This document shows, in pieces, positions 34,631 through 42,374 of a stretch of DNA of 63,915 nucleotides. A model generated the notes under the pieces. It saw only the letters and a program-made list of their open reading frames with translations. It was not told the DNA's origin and made no database searches. Origin of the DNA: JBFEYJ01 sp041563315 (GTDB taxonomy: Bacteria; Pseudomonadota; Gammaproteobacteria; Thiohalomonadales; Thiohalomonadaceae); assembly GCA_041563315.1 (NCBI GenBank), contig JBFFNE010000006.1:1-63915 (forward strand), given 5' to 3'. Position numbers and translations under genes: made by a program. Every line of letters starts with the position of its first letter. Positions within the stretch are counted from its first letter, which is position 1.

Positions 34631-35272
34631 TTATTCGTAGTCGAACTCTTCCTGGTAATCGTCCGGGTTGATCCCTTCGGCGCGCAAGGGCTCAATCAGG
34701 CGTGAACGGGTGACCTTGGCGGATGAGGTGATATAGCCCTTGATCACATGCTCGCGGGTAACTGGACTGTTGTCTTCCTTGGCAAGCTCCTCCACTACGC
34801 GGGTTACCTTGCGGCGGGCGAGCATACGGAACAGGGCCGGAACATGGCCAAGCAGGCGTTGCAGCAAATCCTCGGCATCGGGATACCACTCGCCCTGTTT
34901 CGGCAGTTCCGGAACAAAATTCCACTCGTCTTCGGTCAGGCGTCGCCACAGTACGATGGAGTGCCCGTCGGGATCCGTCACGCAAGCCATTTCCTCCAGA
35001 TCAGGGGTATGTGTCGGGGCATAACGTGGGCTGGTTCCGCCGGCTAGCAGGTGCTGATAGGCCGCTGCGACATCGTAAACACTCAGACGTAGTGCAATGT
35101 TTGATTCGACGGTCGGCACCTTGATCAAACGGATGGCCATATTGCCGGAATCCATATCGACATAGTCCTCACCACGGTGGGCTTCTGCAAATCCGATTAC
35201 ATCCCGCCAAATCCTGGCGCTATTTTCCAGATCCGTTACCGGTACGACAATGTGGCTAACTCCGAAAAACAT
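34631..35272 (-). CDS. VOC (glyoxalase-fold) protein with C-terminal PCP_red-like domain
   Basis: 213 residues from the ATG at 35272, which has GGGGA 7 bases upstream (an ATG at 35284 is possible). About residues 1-115 form a vicinal-oxygen-chelate fold (SHIVVPVTDLENSARIWRDV, VTDPDGHSIVLWRRL). Residues about 128-190 (WYPDAEDLLQRLLGHVPALF, then RRKVTRVVEELAKED) resemble the small helical domain found in protochlorophyllide reductase/PCP_red proteins. The fusion is unusual. The metal and substrate are unknown. Confidence 0.65.
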   Translation of the reverse strand: MFFGVSHIVVPVTDLENSARIWRDVIGFAEAHRGEDYVDMDSGNMAIRLIKVPTVESNIALRLSVYDVAAAYQHLLAGGTSPRYAPTHTPDLEEMACVTDPDGHSIVLWRRLTEDEWNFVPELPKQGEWYPDAEDLLQRLLGHVPALFRMLARRKVTRVVEELAKEDNSPVTREHVIKGYITSSAKVTRSRLIEPLRAEGINPDDYQEEFDYE

Positions 35273-35430
35273 GCGATTCCCCATTTATAGTGAGCCAGTT
35301 ATGACGCATGCTAACACTGCCTGGCAGGTGGCGGCTAGCGAAAGAGGGGGAGGCGACACAGTAGGCGAATAACCGGAATGGAGTAGGGTTTACTAGGCCC
35401 GAGCCTGGCACATTTCCGCCACTGCCTAGC

Positions 35431-37494
35431 TTATATACGTTGTATTTTGACTTTGATGTAGGCGAGATAGCGAGCGCGGATCTGCCGTACATAGTTGACC
35501 GGCTCTTCGCCACGTACATAACCATGTTTGGCTTTCCTCGCGTATTTCCTGTTGGCCAGCAGCAGCATCGCCTTTTCCGTATGGCCGAACCACTTGTCTG
35601 GATCCCAGCCCTGTTCTGCAGCGAGCTGCCTGGCATCGCGGACGTGGCCGATGCCGGCATTGTAGGCGGCGAGGGCAAACCAGGTTCTGTCGGCCATGGG
35701 GAGTTCGGGTTCGAAACGTTTGCGCAGCCAGTCGAGGTATTTCACACCCGCGTGCAGCCCCTGTTCGGGATTGGGCAGGTTTTCGATACCCAACTCCCGG
35801 GCGGTACGGGGCATTACCTGCATCAGTCCCAGGGCGCCGACCCAGGATTTGGCTTTGGCATCGAAACGGCTCTCCTGGTACATCTGTGAGACCACCAGGC
35901 GCCAGTCGAACCCGTAACGGTCGGCGTACCTGCGCGTCAGTTCGTCATACGGGGAGAGAGCATTGCCGACACTGTCGGCCCGCTCTTCGAGGTGGCTGAG
36001 GATGCGCTTGGGATTCTTGAAGTATTTCTTGTAGGTGATGTTGTAGAACAGGCCACGGTACTCCTTGTTCAGGTAGTCATCCACCGCTTTGAGCAGTTGC
36101 GGATTGTCCTGGCGAACAAGCCAGCCGTGGCTGCGGGGCTCGCCGAGGGCGAAGGCGGCACGGATGTCTTCACGCCAGGTCAGCTCGATGTCGAGAATGT
36201 GGCTGTCGGCGACAGTAAGATCGATGCTGCCCTCGGCGACTTGGGCAATGAGCTCCTCCGTCTCCATTCTTTCGGGTGCCGCTGTCAGTATGAAATCTAT
36301 GCCCTGTTGCCTGAGCGCCTCCAGGCTCTCCCAATAGGCACTGCTACGGCGGACCACTACGGTCCGGCCCTCGAGGTCATCCACTGATTCAAGTGAGGTA
36401 TCGGCGCGGCGTGTGACGAGGATCTCGGAGACCGTGTGGTAGGGGCGGGAGAAGCTCACGCCCTGGGCAAGGCGCTTCTCGCTGATGGTCATGGCGGCGG
36501 CGACGATATCGCCTTTGCCCTGTTTGAGCCAGGGAATGAGCAGGTCACGGCTCGGGGGTACGACCACCTCCAGACGCAGGTGGTGCTTGTCGGCGAAGTG
36601 CCTAGCCAGTTCATACTCGAAGCCGAGCAGTTCACCTCGCCACAGGAAGTAGGTGCTCGCGCTGTTGCGGGTGAGCACGCGCAGCACCTTGCGCTTTTTT
36701 ATCTCGGTCAAATCGCCGCTGAACGCCACGTTCGCCTTCGCCAGATAATGGTGGCCGAGAAATTCGTTGATGCCGACCAGCAGTTTTTCGTTTTGCGGAT
36801 GGACGGCCCAGGCGATGGGGCGAACCGAGCTGAGGTCGAAACCGATCTCCAGGCCGCTCTCGGGTTCCGGCACTGCCGCGGTGGTGTTGCTGTCGATTAC
36901 AGTGAGGTCATAGCGACCCTCGGCGACACCGTGGATCAGCGCCTCAGTAGACACGGACTCATCAACCTCGACGATCTCGAACGGCGGTTGGTAGCGCTGA
37001 GCGAGTAGCGTGCTGAGCGTTTCGTAGAAGGAGTCGCTGCGGTGTACAGCGATCTTTCTTCCTTCCAGTTCGTGGGCCGTGCTCGGGGTTTCATCACGGC
37101 GACCGATGAGCTGTTCGCGCACGAAGGCGACGGGAATGGTGAAGTTGACCTTCTGTTTGCGACTCTTGGTAACGCTGAGGTTGTTAGCGATGATGTCGCC
37201 CTTACCTTCGAGCAGGGTGGGAATGAGCTGGTCATAATGGTCGACCTTGACCGGCACCAGCTCCAGGTTGGCGGACTGGGCGTAGAGTTCGAGCAGGCGG
37301 TACTCCTCGCTCTTTGGCAGACCGGCACGTGGTAGCTGATCCAGCCCTTCGGGGGCGCGGGTCGTGATGACCTTCAGGGCGCCACGCGGTGTTGGGTTAT
37401 TGGCGGAGCCCGAGCCTGGTGTGCCAGTGTCGCTGCTGCAACCGGCCAGGGCCAGGAACAGGATGAAAATCGTGCCGATACGTATCCGTTGCAT
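35431..37494 (-). CDS. lytic transglycosylase with two solute-binding domains (MltF-like)
   Basis: 687 residues. A lipoprotein signal with LAGC (Cys19) anchors it in the outer membrane. Two type-3 periplasmic solute-binding domains follow, at about 40-260 and 275-500, each with the LLEGKGDIIANNL-type pattern. The SLT domain occupies about 520-680 with VSQMYQESRFD (catalytic Glu near 540), GLMQVMP and AAYNAGIGHV. Standard MltF has one solute-binding domain, so this is a duplication. It cleaves peptidoglycan and the binding domains presumably sense muropeptides. It is transcribed alone. Confidence 0.9.
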   Translation of the reverse strand: MQRIRIGTIFILFLALAGCSSDTGTPGSGSANNPTPRGALKVITTRAPEGLDQLPRAGLPKSEEYRLLELYAQSANLELVPVKVDHYDQLIPTLLEGKGDIIANNLSVTKSRKQKVNFTIPVAFVREQLIGRRDETPSTAHELEGRKIAVHRSDSFYETLSTLLAQRYQPPFEIVEVDESVSTEALIHGVAEGRYDLTVIDSNTTAAVPEPESGLEIGFDLSSVRPIAWAVHPQNEKLLVGINEFLGHHYLAKANVAFSGDLTEIKKRKVLRVLTRNSASTYFLWRGELLGFEYELARHFADKHHLRLEVVVPPSRDLLIPWLKQGKGDIVAAAMTISEKRLAQGVSFSRPYHTVSEILVTRRADTSLESVDDLEGRTVVVRRSSAYWESLEALRQQGIDFILTAAPERMETEELIAQVAEGSIDLTVADSHILDIELTWREDIRAAFALGEPRSHGWLVRQDNPQLLKAVDDYLNKEYRGLFYNITYKKYFKNPKRILSHLEERADSVGNALSPYDELTRRYADRYGFDWRLVVSQMYQESRFDAKAKSWVGALGLMQVMPRTARELGIENLPNPEQGLHAGVKYLDWLRKRFEPELPMADRTWFALAAYNAGIGHVRDARQLAAEQGWDPDKWFGHTEKAMLLLANRKYARKAKHGYVRGEEPVNYVRQIRARYLAYIKVKIQRI

Positions 37495-37811
37495 TGCCTT
37501 GCCTAAAAGAAATCAATGCAGGCATTGTACCTGCCGTAGGCATTCGGGGTCATCCTGCGGCACGCTCCGGTGAGATCCATTCAGCGTAGGCCAGAAATTG
37601 CGACGCAGATAGCCGCACCCGCAAGTCCAACAAATCCCCCCAATTTCACAGGTACTGATGTCGCGAGGATGCATGGAAAACCTGTCGATCCTGTGATTTT
37701 CGGAGTGCCATCAGCTCTTGCACTCATTCCGGTGGCGGCTATGGTTATCGGGTACGGTTTCGATTTGCTGAGAAGGTTGGGTTATCGATTGATCCTGTTC
37801 AGGAGGCGGCA
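37495..37811. other. 317-bp gap upstream of gerW
   Basis: It holds the 5' regions of two divergent genes. An open frame with a hydrophobic stretch (GVPSALALIPVAAMVIGYGF) crosses the region but overlaps gerW out of frame and lacks a start signal. No hairpin or repeat stands out. Confidence 0.45.
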
Positions 37812-38168
37812 ATGGAAGATGTTGAGAAGCTGTTCGATAAAGCGGTGGGTGAAATAGAAAGAATGCTCAACACCAAGACGGTGGTAGGGGAGCCGATCAC
37901 GGTGGAGGGCAACACCTTGATCCCCCTGGTGAGCGTCGGGTTTGGTTTCGGTGTAGGAGGCGGCCAGGGGACCGATCCGCAGAAGGGTAGTGGCCACGGT
38001 GGCGGTACCGGTGGGGGCGGGGGAGTCAAGCCGCTCGCACTGGTCATTATCAACAAGGATGGAGTGCGGGTGGAGCCGATCAAGTCCGGCACCGCCTCGG
38101 TACTGGAGAAGGTGGCCGAAAGTGTTGGCAAAGCAGCCTCTGCGAAAGCCGGGAAAGCTGCCGAATAA
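37812..38168 (+). CDS. GerW/YtfJ family protein
   Basis: 118 residues with the GerW pattern: a helical N-terminus (VEKLFDKAVGEIERMLNTKTVVGEPI), VSVGFGFGVGGGQ, a glycine-rich turn (GSGHGGGTGGGGGVKP) and the strand VIINKDGVRVEPI. The family is defined from Bacillus sporulation protein YtfJ/GerW but is widespread in non-sporulating bacteria; the role is unknown. AGGAGG lies 6 bases before the ATG. The DUF2953 gene follows after 4 bases, the same pairing as ytfJ/ytfI in Bacillus. Confidence 0.85.
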   Translation: MEDVEKLFDKAVGEIERMLNTKTVVGEPITVEGNTLIPLVSVGFGFGVGGGQGTDPQKGSGHGGGTGGGGGVKPLALVIINKDGVRVEPIKSGTASVLEKVAESVGKAASAKAGKAAE

Positions 38169-38172
38169 ACGG

Positions 38173-38766
38173 ATGTTCGATGTCGTGCTGCAGGTTATCG
38201 GTGTCGTTCTGCTGGTGGTTGTCGTCCTGCTGGCGCTTCCGCTCACCGTGAGGTTTCAGATATCACGCCAGCAGACATTCCAGGGTTGGATCGCTGCACG
38301 GTGGGCATTCGGGCTGGTCCATATACGCCTCCCGCTGCCTGTATCCGGACACACGGCGCCCCGTTCCGGGAGAGTACAGCGGAAAAGGCCCCGACAAAAG
38401 CCATCCAGCCGCAAGCCGCTGGCGCTGGTTCGAAATGGCAAATTCCGGCGCCGGATTTTCAGGTTTGCTTCTGACTTGTGGCGGGCGTTTCGCAAACGGG
38501 ATGTCAGCATCTACATCCGGTTGGGTTTGGGCGACCCGGCCGACACCGGGCAACTTTGGGCCATTATGGGGCCTTTGGCAGGGTTGCTGGCCAATGTGCG
38601 GCAGGCGAGGCTGGAACTGGTCCCCGAGTTTTCGGATGCGGTGTTTGAGCTAGACAGCCGCGGGACCATCACCGTTATTCCATTGCAGATTGTCTGTCTC
38701 GGGCTGCTCCTGTTTCTGTCCCCGGCGATTTGGCAGGGAATCATACAGACGCGCCAGGCGGGATGA
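38173..38766 (+). CDS. DUF2953 family membrane protein (YtfI-type partner of GerW)
   Basis: 197 residues with an N-terminal span (VVLQVIGVVLLVVVVLLALPL), a variable basic middle (RKRPRQKPSSRKP), then the conserved part SIYIRLGLGDPADTGQLWAIMGPLAGLL and a final hydrophobic stretch (CLGLLLFLSPAIWQGI). The DPADTG.L.G.....L motif is the core of DUF2953. It starts 4 bases after the GerW stop. Because GerW and DUF2953 co-occur in distant phyla, they probably form a complex. Confidence 0.8.
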   Translation: MFDVVLQVIGVVLLVVVVLLALPLTVRFQISRQQTFQGWIAARWAFGLVHIRLPLPVSGHTAPRSGRVQRKRPRQKPSSRKPLALVRNGKFRRRIFRFASDLWRAFRKRDVSIYIRLGLGDPADTGQLWAIMGPLAGLLANVRQARLELVPEFSDAVFELDSRGTITVIPLQIVCLGLLLFLSPAIWQGIIQTRQAG

Positions 38767-38769
38767 GCC

Positions 38770-39033
38770 ATGTGTAGCCTGCGTGTTTGCAAGATCCATC
38801 GCAGTGACCAGCTGGTGGTCTTCGGTATAGAATCCGTCACAATGCACTCTGGGATGGCCGATACCTTCTGTCATTTTCATGGTGCGGTCGAAGCGGTGGC
38901 TGTTGTGGTGTGTACCCCGGCCGGTGTCCATGGGCTGGGAGTGGATGGGAGGTCGGTTGATATTGAGCCGCTGAGGGACACTGTTCCTGGACTGAACACC
39001 TTGCTGGATAGCTGCACGCACCCCGATCGTTAG
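38770..39033 (+). CDS. small hypothetical protein (87 aa)
   Basis: The ATG follows the DUF2953 stop by three bases with GGGATGA in front, so it could be the third gene of this operon. The protein has four Cys, a His-rich start (MCSLRVCKIHRSDQLVV) and no membrane segment. Its last codons overlap the 3' end of the decayed hyp locus on the other strand. I do not recognise it; it may be only a chance frame. Confidence 0.4.
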   Translation: MCSLRVCKIHRSDQLVVFGIESVTMHSGMADTFCHFHGAVEAVAVVVCTPAGVHGLGVDGRSVDIEPLRDTVPGLNTLLDSCTHPDR

Positions 39034-39191
39034 CTCGGCCTGGTCGAGGCGAAAGCCACCGCGGCCTGGCCGAGGGAGAGCCCGCCGTCATTGGCCGGGG
39101 TGTGGCGCGGAGCGAGCACTTCCAGGTCCTGCTCGCGCAACAAGTGACTGATCTGCTCCAGCAGTAACCGATTCTGCAGCACCCCGCCCGT
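39030..39191 (-). pseudogene. hypF: C-terminal remnant of hypF
   Basis: About 53 codons reading GGVLQNRLLLEQISHLLREQ, then LEVLAPRHTPANDGGLSLGQ and AAVAFA. This is the conserved end of HypF, the carbamoyltransferase that builds the CN ligands of [NiFe] hydrogenases. Everything before GGVLQN (over 90 percent of the gene) is missing. The 5' edge is fused to a piece of hypB in a different frame. It cannot make an active enzyme. Confidence 0.85.
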
Positions 39192-39288
39192 GTGGGTGGT
39201 CATGCGCGTGTGCATGACCGTGCTCATGATCATGATCATGGCCTTCGATCGTGGTTTCGCTTTCTCCGCAGCCGCATACCGTACACAT
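39192..39288 (-). pseudogene. hypB: N-terminal remnant of hypB
   Basis: About 32 codons reading MCTVCGCGESETTIEG followed by a His/Asp stretch (HDHDHEHGHAHAHDH). The MCT.CGC start and His-rich linker are the N-terminal metal-binding part of HypB, the GTPase delivering nickel to hydrogenase. The GTPase domain is absent. The sequence runs directly into the hypF fragment, so one deletion removed the rest of hypB and the front of hypF. The start codon overlaps the end of the hypA remnant. Confidence 0.82.
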
Positions 39289-39616
39289 CACTCCACCTCC
39301 CGTTCCCTGATTTTCATTTCATCACCGCGGGTCACCTACAGCGGGTAGCTGCCTCACTCGGGACAGGCATCAATGCGCTGTTTTACCCGCACGGCATGCA
39401 CCACGCCTCGCCGGGCAGCGGGATGATCTCCAGTTTCGCCTGGTCCGCCAGGGTGCCGCGGCGGATCACCTCGAAGCTGACACGCATCGCCTCGGGTTCG
39501 ACGGCGTCCGGTTTCCCGATCTCCAGCCGCACGGCTATCACCCGCGAAAAGCCCTGTGTTTGCGCACTCTCTTCCAGAATTTGCATCACCCGCTCGCACA
39601 GCGACATCTCATGCAT
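39288..39616 (-). pseudogene. hypA: decayed hypA
   Basis: The first 77 codons give MHEMSLCERVMQILEESAQT onward, with the nickel-binding His2, ending CMPCG. A frameshift then brings an immediate stop. In the +1 frame the old C-terminus can still be read: RIDACPE-stop-GSYPL-stop-VTRGDEMKI, where a Cys codon of the zinc site and a Gln codon have become stops. A GGAGAG ribosome-binding site survives. HypA inserts nickel with HypB, so the whole maturation unit is dead here. Confidence 0.87.
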
Positions 39617-39714
39617 GGCTGTCTCTCCAGCTTATGCCCTAAGTGTCGGCCAGTTGAGCAGGGCGTGCTAGAGATTTACAGTAAGGTACCCTTCTGAGCA
39701 ATGGCGACAACCCG

Positions 39715-40284
39715 ATGACCCTCCCGCTAGTACAGCAAGCCCACGCCACACTCTCCCAACTCCTTGCCGCGGGCGACCTCGCCATCGACGCCACGGTGGG
39801 CAATGGCCATGACACCCGGTTCCTGGCCCGCGCCGTGGGTGAGAGCGGCACCGTTTACGGGTTCGATATCCAGGAGACGGCGCTCGATACCGCTTACCGG
39901 CGCCTGAAGGAGGAGGGACTGGAGAGGCGGGTGTCGCTGTATCATGCTGGCCACGAGGCGATGGCGGTGGTACTGCCGGAATCGGTGCACGGCCGGGTGA
40001 AGGCGGTGATGTTCAATCTGGGCTACTTGCCCGGCGGGGAAAAACAGCGCACTACCGCCATTAACACCACGCTGGCGGCGCTGGTGCAGGCGCTGTCATT
40101 GCTGGCACCGGGCGGGGTGATCTCGGTACTGTCCTATGCTGGCCATCCCGGCGGGCGCGAGGAGGCCGAGGCAGTCAAGGCATGGGCGAGGTCGCTTGCG
40201 GCCGATTACTATCAAATAGGAATTGAAGTGCCACCCAGCAAGCATGGGATGGCGCCGGAGTGGGTTTGGGTGCGTCGGTGTTGA
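39715..40284 (+). CDS. class I SAM methyltransferase, MnmM/YtqB family
   Basis: 189 residues. The SAM-binding motif is IDATVGNGHDTRFLARAVG, then VYGFDIQ. The family-specific block VMFNLGYLPGGEKQRTTAIN and the C-terminal PPSKHGMAPEW complete it. Members named MnmM (YtqB) methylate aminomethyl-thiouridine at the wobble position of tRNA, the last step of mnm5s2U synthesis where MnmC is absent. It is cytoplasmic. The start ATG at 39715 has no strong ribosome-binding site. Confidence 0.8.
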   Translation: MTLPLVQQAHATLSQLLAAGDLAIDATVGNGHDTRFLARAVGESGTVYGFDIQETALDTAYRRLKEEGLERRVSLYHAGHEAMAVVLPESVHGRVKAVMFNLGYLPGGEKQRTTAINTTLAALVQALSLLAPGGVISVLSYAGHPGGREEAEAVKAWARSLAADYYQIGIEVPPSKHGMAPEWVWVRRC

Positions 40285-40396
40285 GTGGTATCATGGCCAG
40301 CCGAGTCCTGCGATTTTATGTTTGATATCGGTAAGCGAACGCCTCATGTTTTATACTTCTTGAGCTATGATTCATCGTATTTTTTAGCGGTTATTG
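40285..40396. other. short gap before repeat copy B
   Basis: No gene seen. It separates MnmM from repeat copy B and the truncated EamA-like gene; the whole gene-poor stretch runs from 40285 to 40696. Confidence 0.4.
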
Positions 40397-40398
40397 TG

Positions 40399-40550
40399 TG
40401 TTGCTATCGCGACGTTTAATTTGATGCGGGGGCTGCCCCGCGCGCAGGTCACTTTCTCTTGCGCGGCCAAGAGAAAGTAACCAAAGAGAAGGCCGTCCTC
40501 TGCATCGCCTGCGAATCGGCTTTCCTGCCGATTCGTCCCTGTGCTTCTCG
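40399..40550. repeat. MITE-like repeat element, truncated copy B
   Basis: The left terminal repeat is TGTTGCTATCGCGACG, one mismatch from copy A. The blocks GATGCGGGGGCTGCCCCGCG and TTGCGCGGCCAAGAGAAAG follow, then CTGTGCTTCTCG. The right terminal repeat is absent. At about 40550 the sequence changes to the coding remnant of a transporter, so the element is cut or its right end was deleted. Confidence 0.75.
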
Positions 40551-40700
40551 TTCCGGGAAGGCTTTGCAGACAGGCCATCCCTGGCCTGGCTGTTTGTCAC
40601 CGGCGCCCTGCTCATCGCCGTGGCCGGGTTGATGGTGGTGCGTGGGCGGGAGCGCAAGCCGACCCCCGTGGTGGCGCAAACCGATGTGGAGGCCACATGA
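40551..40700 (+). pseudogene. C-terminal remnant of an EamA/DMT-type membrane transporter
   Basis: The frame reads FREGFADRPSLAWLFVTGAL, then LIAVAGLMVVRGRERKP, and stops. One hydrophobic helix followed by a basic tail resembles the last span of EamA-family drug/metabolite transporters. Its stop overlaps the ATG of the radical SAM gene as ATGA, showing that the two were once one operon. The rest of the gene is replaced by repeat copy B. The family assignment rests on only about 40 residues. Confidence 0.5.
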
Positions 40701-41770
40701 GCAAGCGTTATCCCGAACCTTTGAAGGGCCGCGGCAGCGCCAGCCGGCCCGACCCGCGCTTTCAGGAGTGGCAGCGCGAGTGGCTGGATGACGGCTGGGG
40801 TTCGCTCGAGGCGTTGCCGGAGAAGGTGGCTACCACGCTGGAAGTGGACCGTGCGCGCACCATTATCAGCTTCAACGATTCGCCCGATGTGGGCTTTGAC
40901 CGCTCAATTAACCCTTATCGCGGTTGTGAGCATGGCTGTATCTACTGTTTTGCCCGTCCTACTCATGCCTGGATGGGGCTCTCGCCCGGGCTCGATTTTG
41001 AGAGCCGCCTGTTCTACAAGCCGCAGGCAGCGGAGCTGCTGCGCCAGGAACTGGGCAAGCGTGGTTACGCTTGTGGGCCGATGGCGGTGGGGATCAACAC
41101 CGATGCCTACCAGCCGGTGGAGCAGAAGCTCGGCATCACCCGCCAGTGCCTGGAGGTGCTGAGCGGGGCCAATCACCCCATCGCCATCGTCACCAAGTCG
41201 GCGCTCATCGAACGCGACCTCGATATCCTGGCACGAATGGCTGAGCGCAACCTGGTGCATGTGGCGATCTCCCTCACCACGCTGGACCGGGAGCTGTCGC
41301 GCCGGCTCGAGCCACGTGCAGCAGCACCACAACGCCGGCTGCAGACCATCCGCCGTCTGGCCGAGGCCGGGGTGCCGGTCTCGGCCTTCCTTGCTCCGAT
41401 GATACCGGTGCTCAATGACAGCGAAATGGAGAGGTTACTGGCGGCGGCCAGGGAGGCGGGGGCGCATGATGCCGCCTATATCCTGCTCCGTCTGCCTTAC
41501 GAGCTGAAGGAACTCTTTACCCGCTGGCTAGAGCAGCACGAACCGCTGAAAGCGGCGCATGTGATGCAGCGCATCTACGATAGCCGCGGCGGCAAGGCCT
41601 ACGATGCGGAATTCTCCCAGCGTATGGTCGGTACCGGCCCGTTTGCCGATTTGCTGCGCCAGCGGTTCCACCTGTCGGAGAAGCGTCTCGGGTTTCCGGG
41701 TACGCCGCCACTGGATTGCAGCCAGTTCGTCCCACCGCCGGCGGATGAGCGGCAGATGTCGCTATTTTAG
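40697..41770 (+). CDS. PA0069 family radical SAM protein
   Basis: 357 residues. The iron-sulfur motif is CEHGCIYCFARP (about 76-87), the CxxxCxxC arrangement of radical SAM enzymes. The pattern DRSINPYRGCEHGC, GINTDAYQPVE and TKSALIERD matches the spore-photoproduct-lyase-related family named after Pseudomonas PA0069. The reaction is unknown. Its ATG overlaps the stop of the truncated EamA-like gene. The C-terminus ends RQMSLF. It is complete and probably functional in spite of the broken gene in front. Confidence 0.9.
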   Translation: MSKRYPEPLKGRGSASRPDPRFQEWQREWLDDGWGSLEALPEKVATTLEVDRARTIISFNDSPDVGFDRSINPYRGCEHGCIYCFARPTHAWMGLSPGLDFESRLFYKPQAAELLRQELGKRGYACGPMAVGINTDAYQPVEQKLGITRQCLEVLSGANHPIAIVTKSALIERDLDILARMAERNLVHVAISLTTLDRELSRRLEPRAAAPQRRLQTIRRLAEAGVPVSAFLAPMIPVLNDSEMERLLAAAREAGAHDAAYILLRLPYELKELFTRWLEQHEPLKAAHVMQRIYDSRGGKAYDAEFSQRMVGTGPFADLLRQRFHLSEKRLGFPGTPPLDCSQFVPPPADERQMSLF

Positions 41771-41824
41771 TGACAAGTTACAAGCGACAAGTAAGAATCT
41801 CACTTGACTTGCGACTTGTCACTC
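41769..41824. repeat. imperfect hairpin made of the CGACTTG repeat, between converging genes
   Basis: AGTGACAAGT at the left pairs with ACTTGTCACT at the right; the inner parts are ACAAGCGACAAG and CTTGACTTGCGACTTG. It overlaps both stop codons of the converging genes. The inner heptamer is the same as that at 11562-11593. It may serve as a bidirectional terminator. Confidence 0.6.
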
Positions 41825-42197
41825 AGTTGTTAACCACCCTGCCGCGATAAACCCGGGTAGGGCGTGACTTCTCCTTCGGCTGTTCGGTGGGGCTGTTCTC
41901 TCCATGCCCGTCATCGACGATTGCCGCGCCCCGGTAGTAGCGCACATGTTGCTCCTCCTCGGCGGCAGGCTCGCTGTTCGGGGGTGGGGCATGACGGGTG
42001 AACTCCTCCAACTCCTTACCCATCTCTTTCAGCACATGATTGTTCGACTCCCCTGCATAGTGCAGCAGCTGGGTAACCACATCGTCCTGGTTAATGTGAA
42101 TCGTGGTCGCGAATTCCTCTTTGACGAATCGGCGCATCATCTGTAACAGGCGGACATAGTCGCGATCGATTTTCTCCGGATGGTTTGGTTCCGTCAC
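41823..42197 (-). CDS. hypothetical protein (124 aa)
   Basis: A hydrophilic protein with a helical N-terminal half (REYV/RRFVKEEFATTIHINQDD-like) and a disordered acidic and basic C-terminal half (PPPNSEPAAEEEQHVRYYRG, then KSRPTRVYRGRVV). The N-terminal block DRDYVRLLQMMRRFVKEEF may bind a partner. The repeated YRG motif near the end is notable. It converges with the radical SAM gene. The family is not recognised. Confidence 0.55.
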   Translation of the reverse strand: MTEPNHPEKIDRDYVRLLQMMRRFVKEEFATTIHINQDDVVTQLLHYAGESNNHVLKEMGKELEEFTRHAPPPNSEPAAEEEQHVRYYRGAAIVDDGHGENSPTEQPKEKSRPTRVYRGRVVNN

Positions 42198-42374
42198 TCT
42201 CTTTCTCCATATTGGTTGTTATGGACAAAGGAGCAAAATGCGGGCCAGCCGCTAAGGTATTGAGTTGTCGTGGCGACCCTGTGGTGATACTGACCATAGT
42301 GCACTCTTGGGGCAGTATGTGCACGGTATTGGTGCTTGCGAGGTTGCGTTGCGTACGGAAGCGGAAAGCTTTGT

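Noticed and set aside
37570..37857. 95-codon frame with a hydrophobic stretch before gerW
   Set aside because: It runs into gerW out of frame, has no ribosome-binding site, and the tail is clearly the shadow of gerW.
39088..39291. A 67-codon His-rich protein as an intact metal-binding gene
   Set aside because: Only its first 30 residues match a family (HypB); the rest is the HypF remnant in the wrong frame, so it is a relic.
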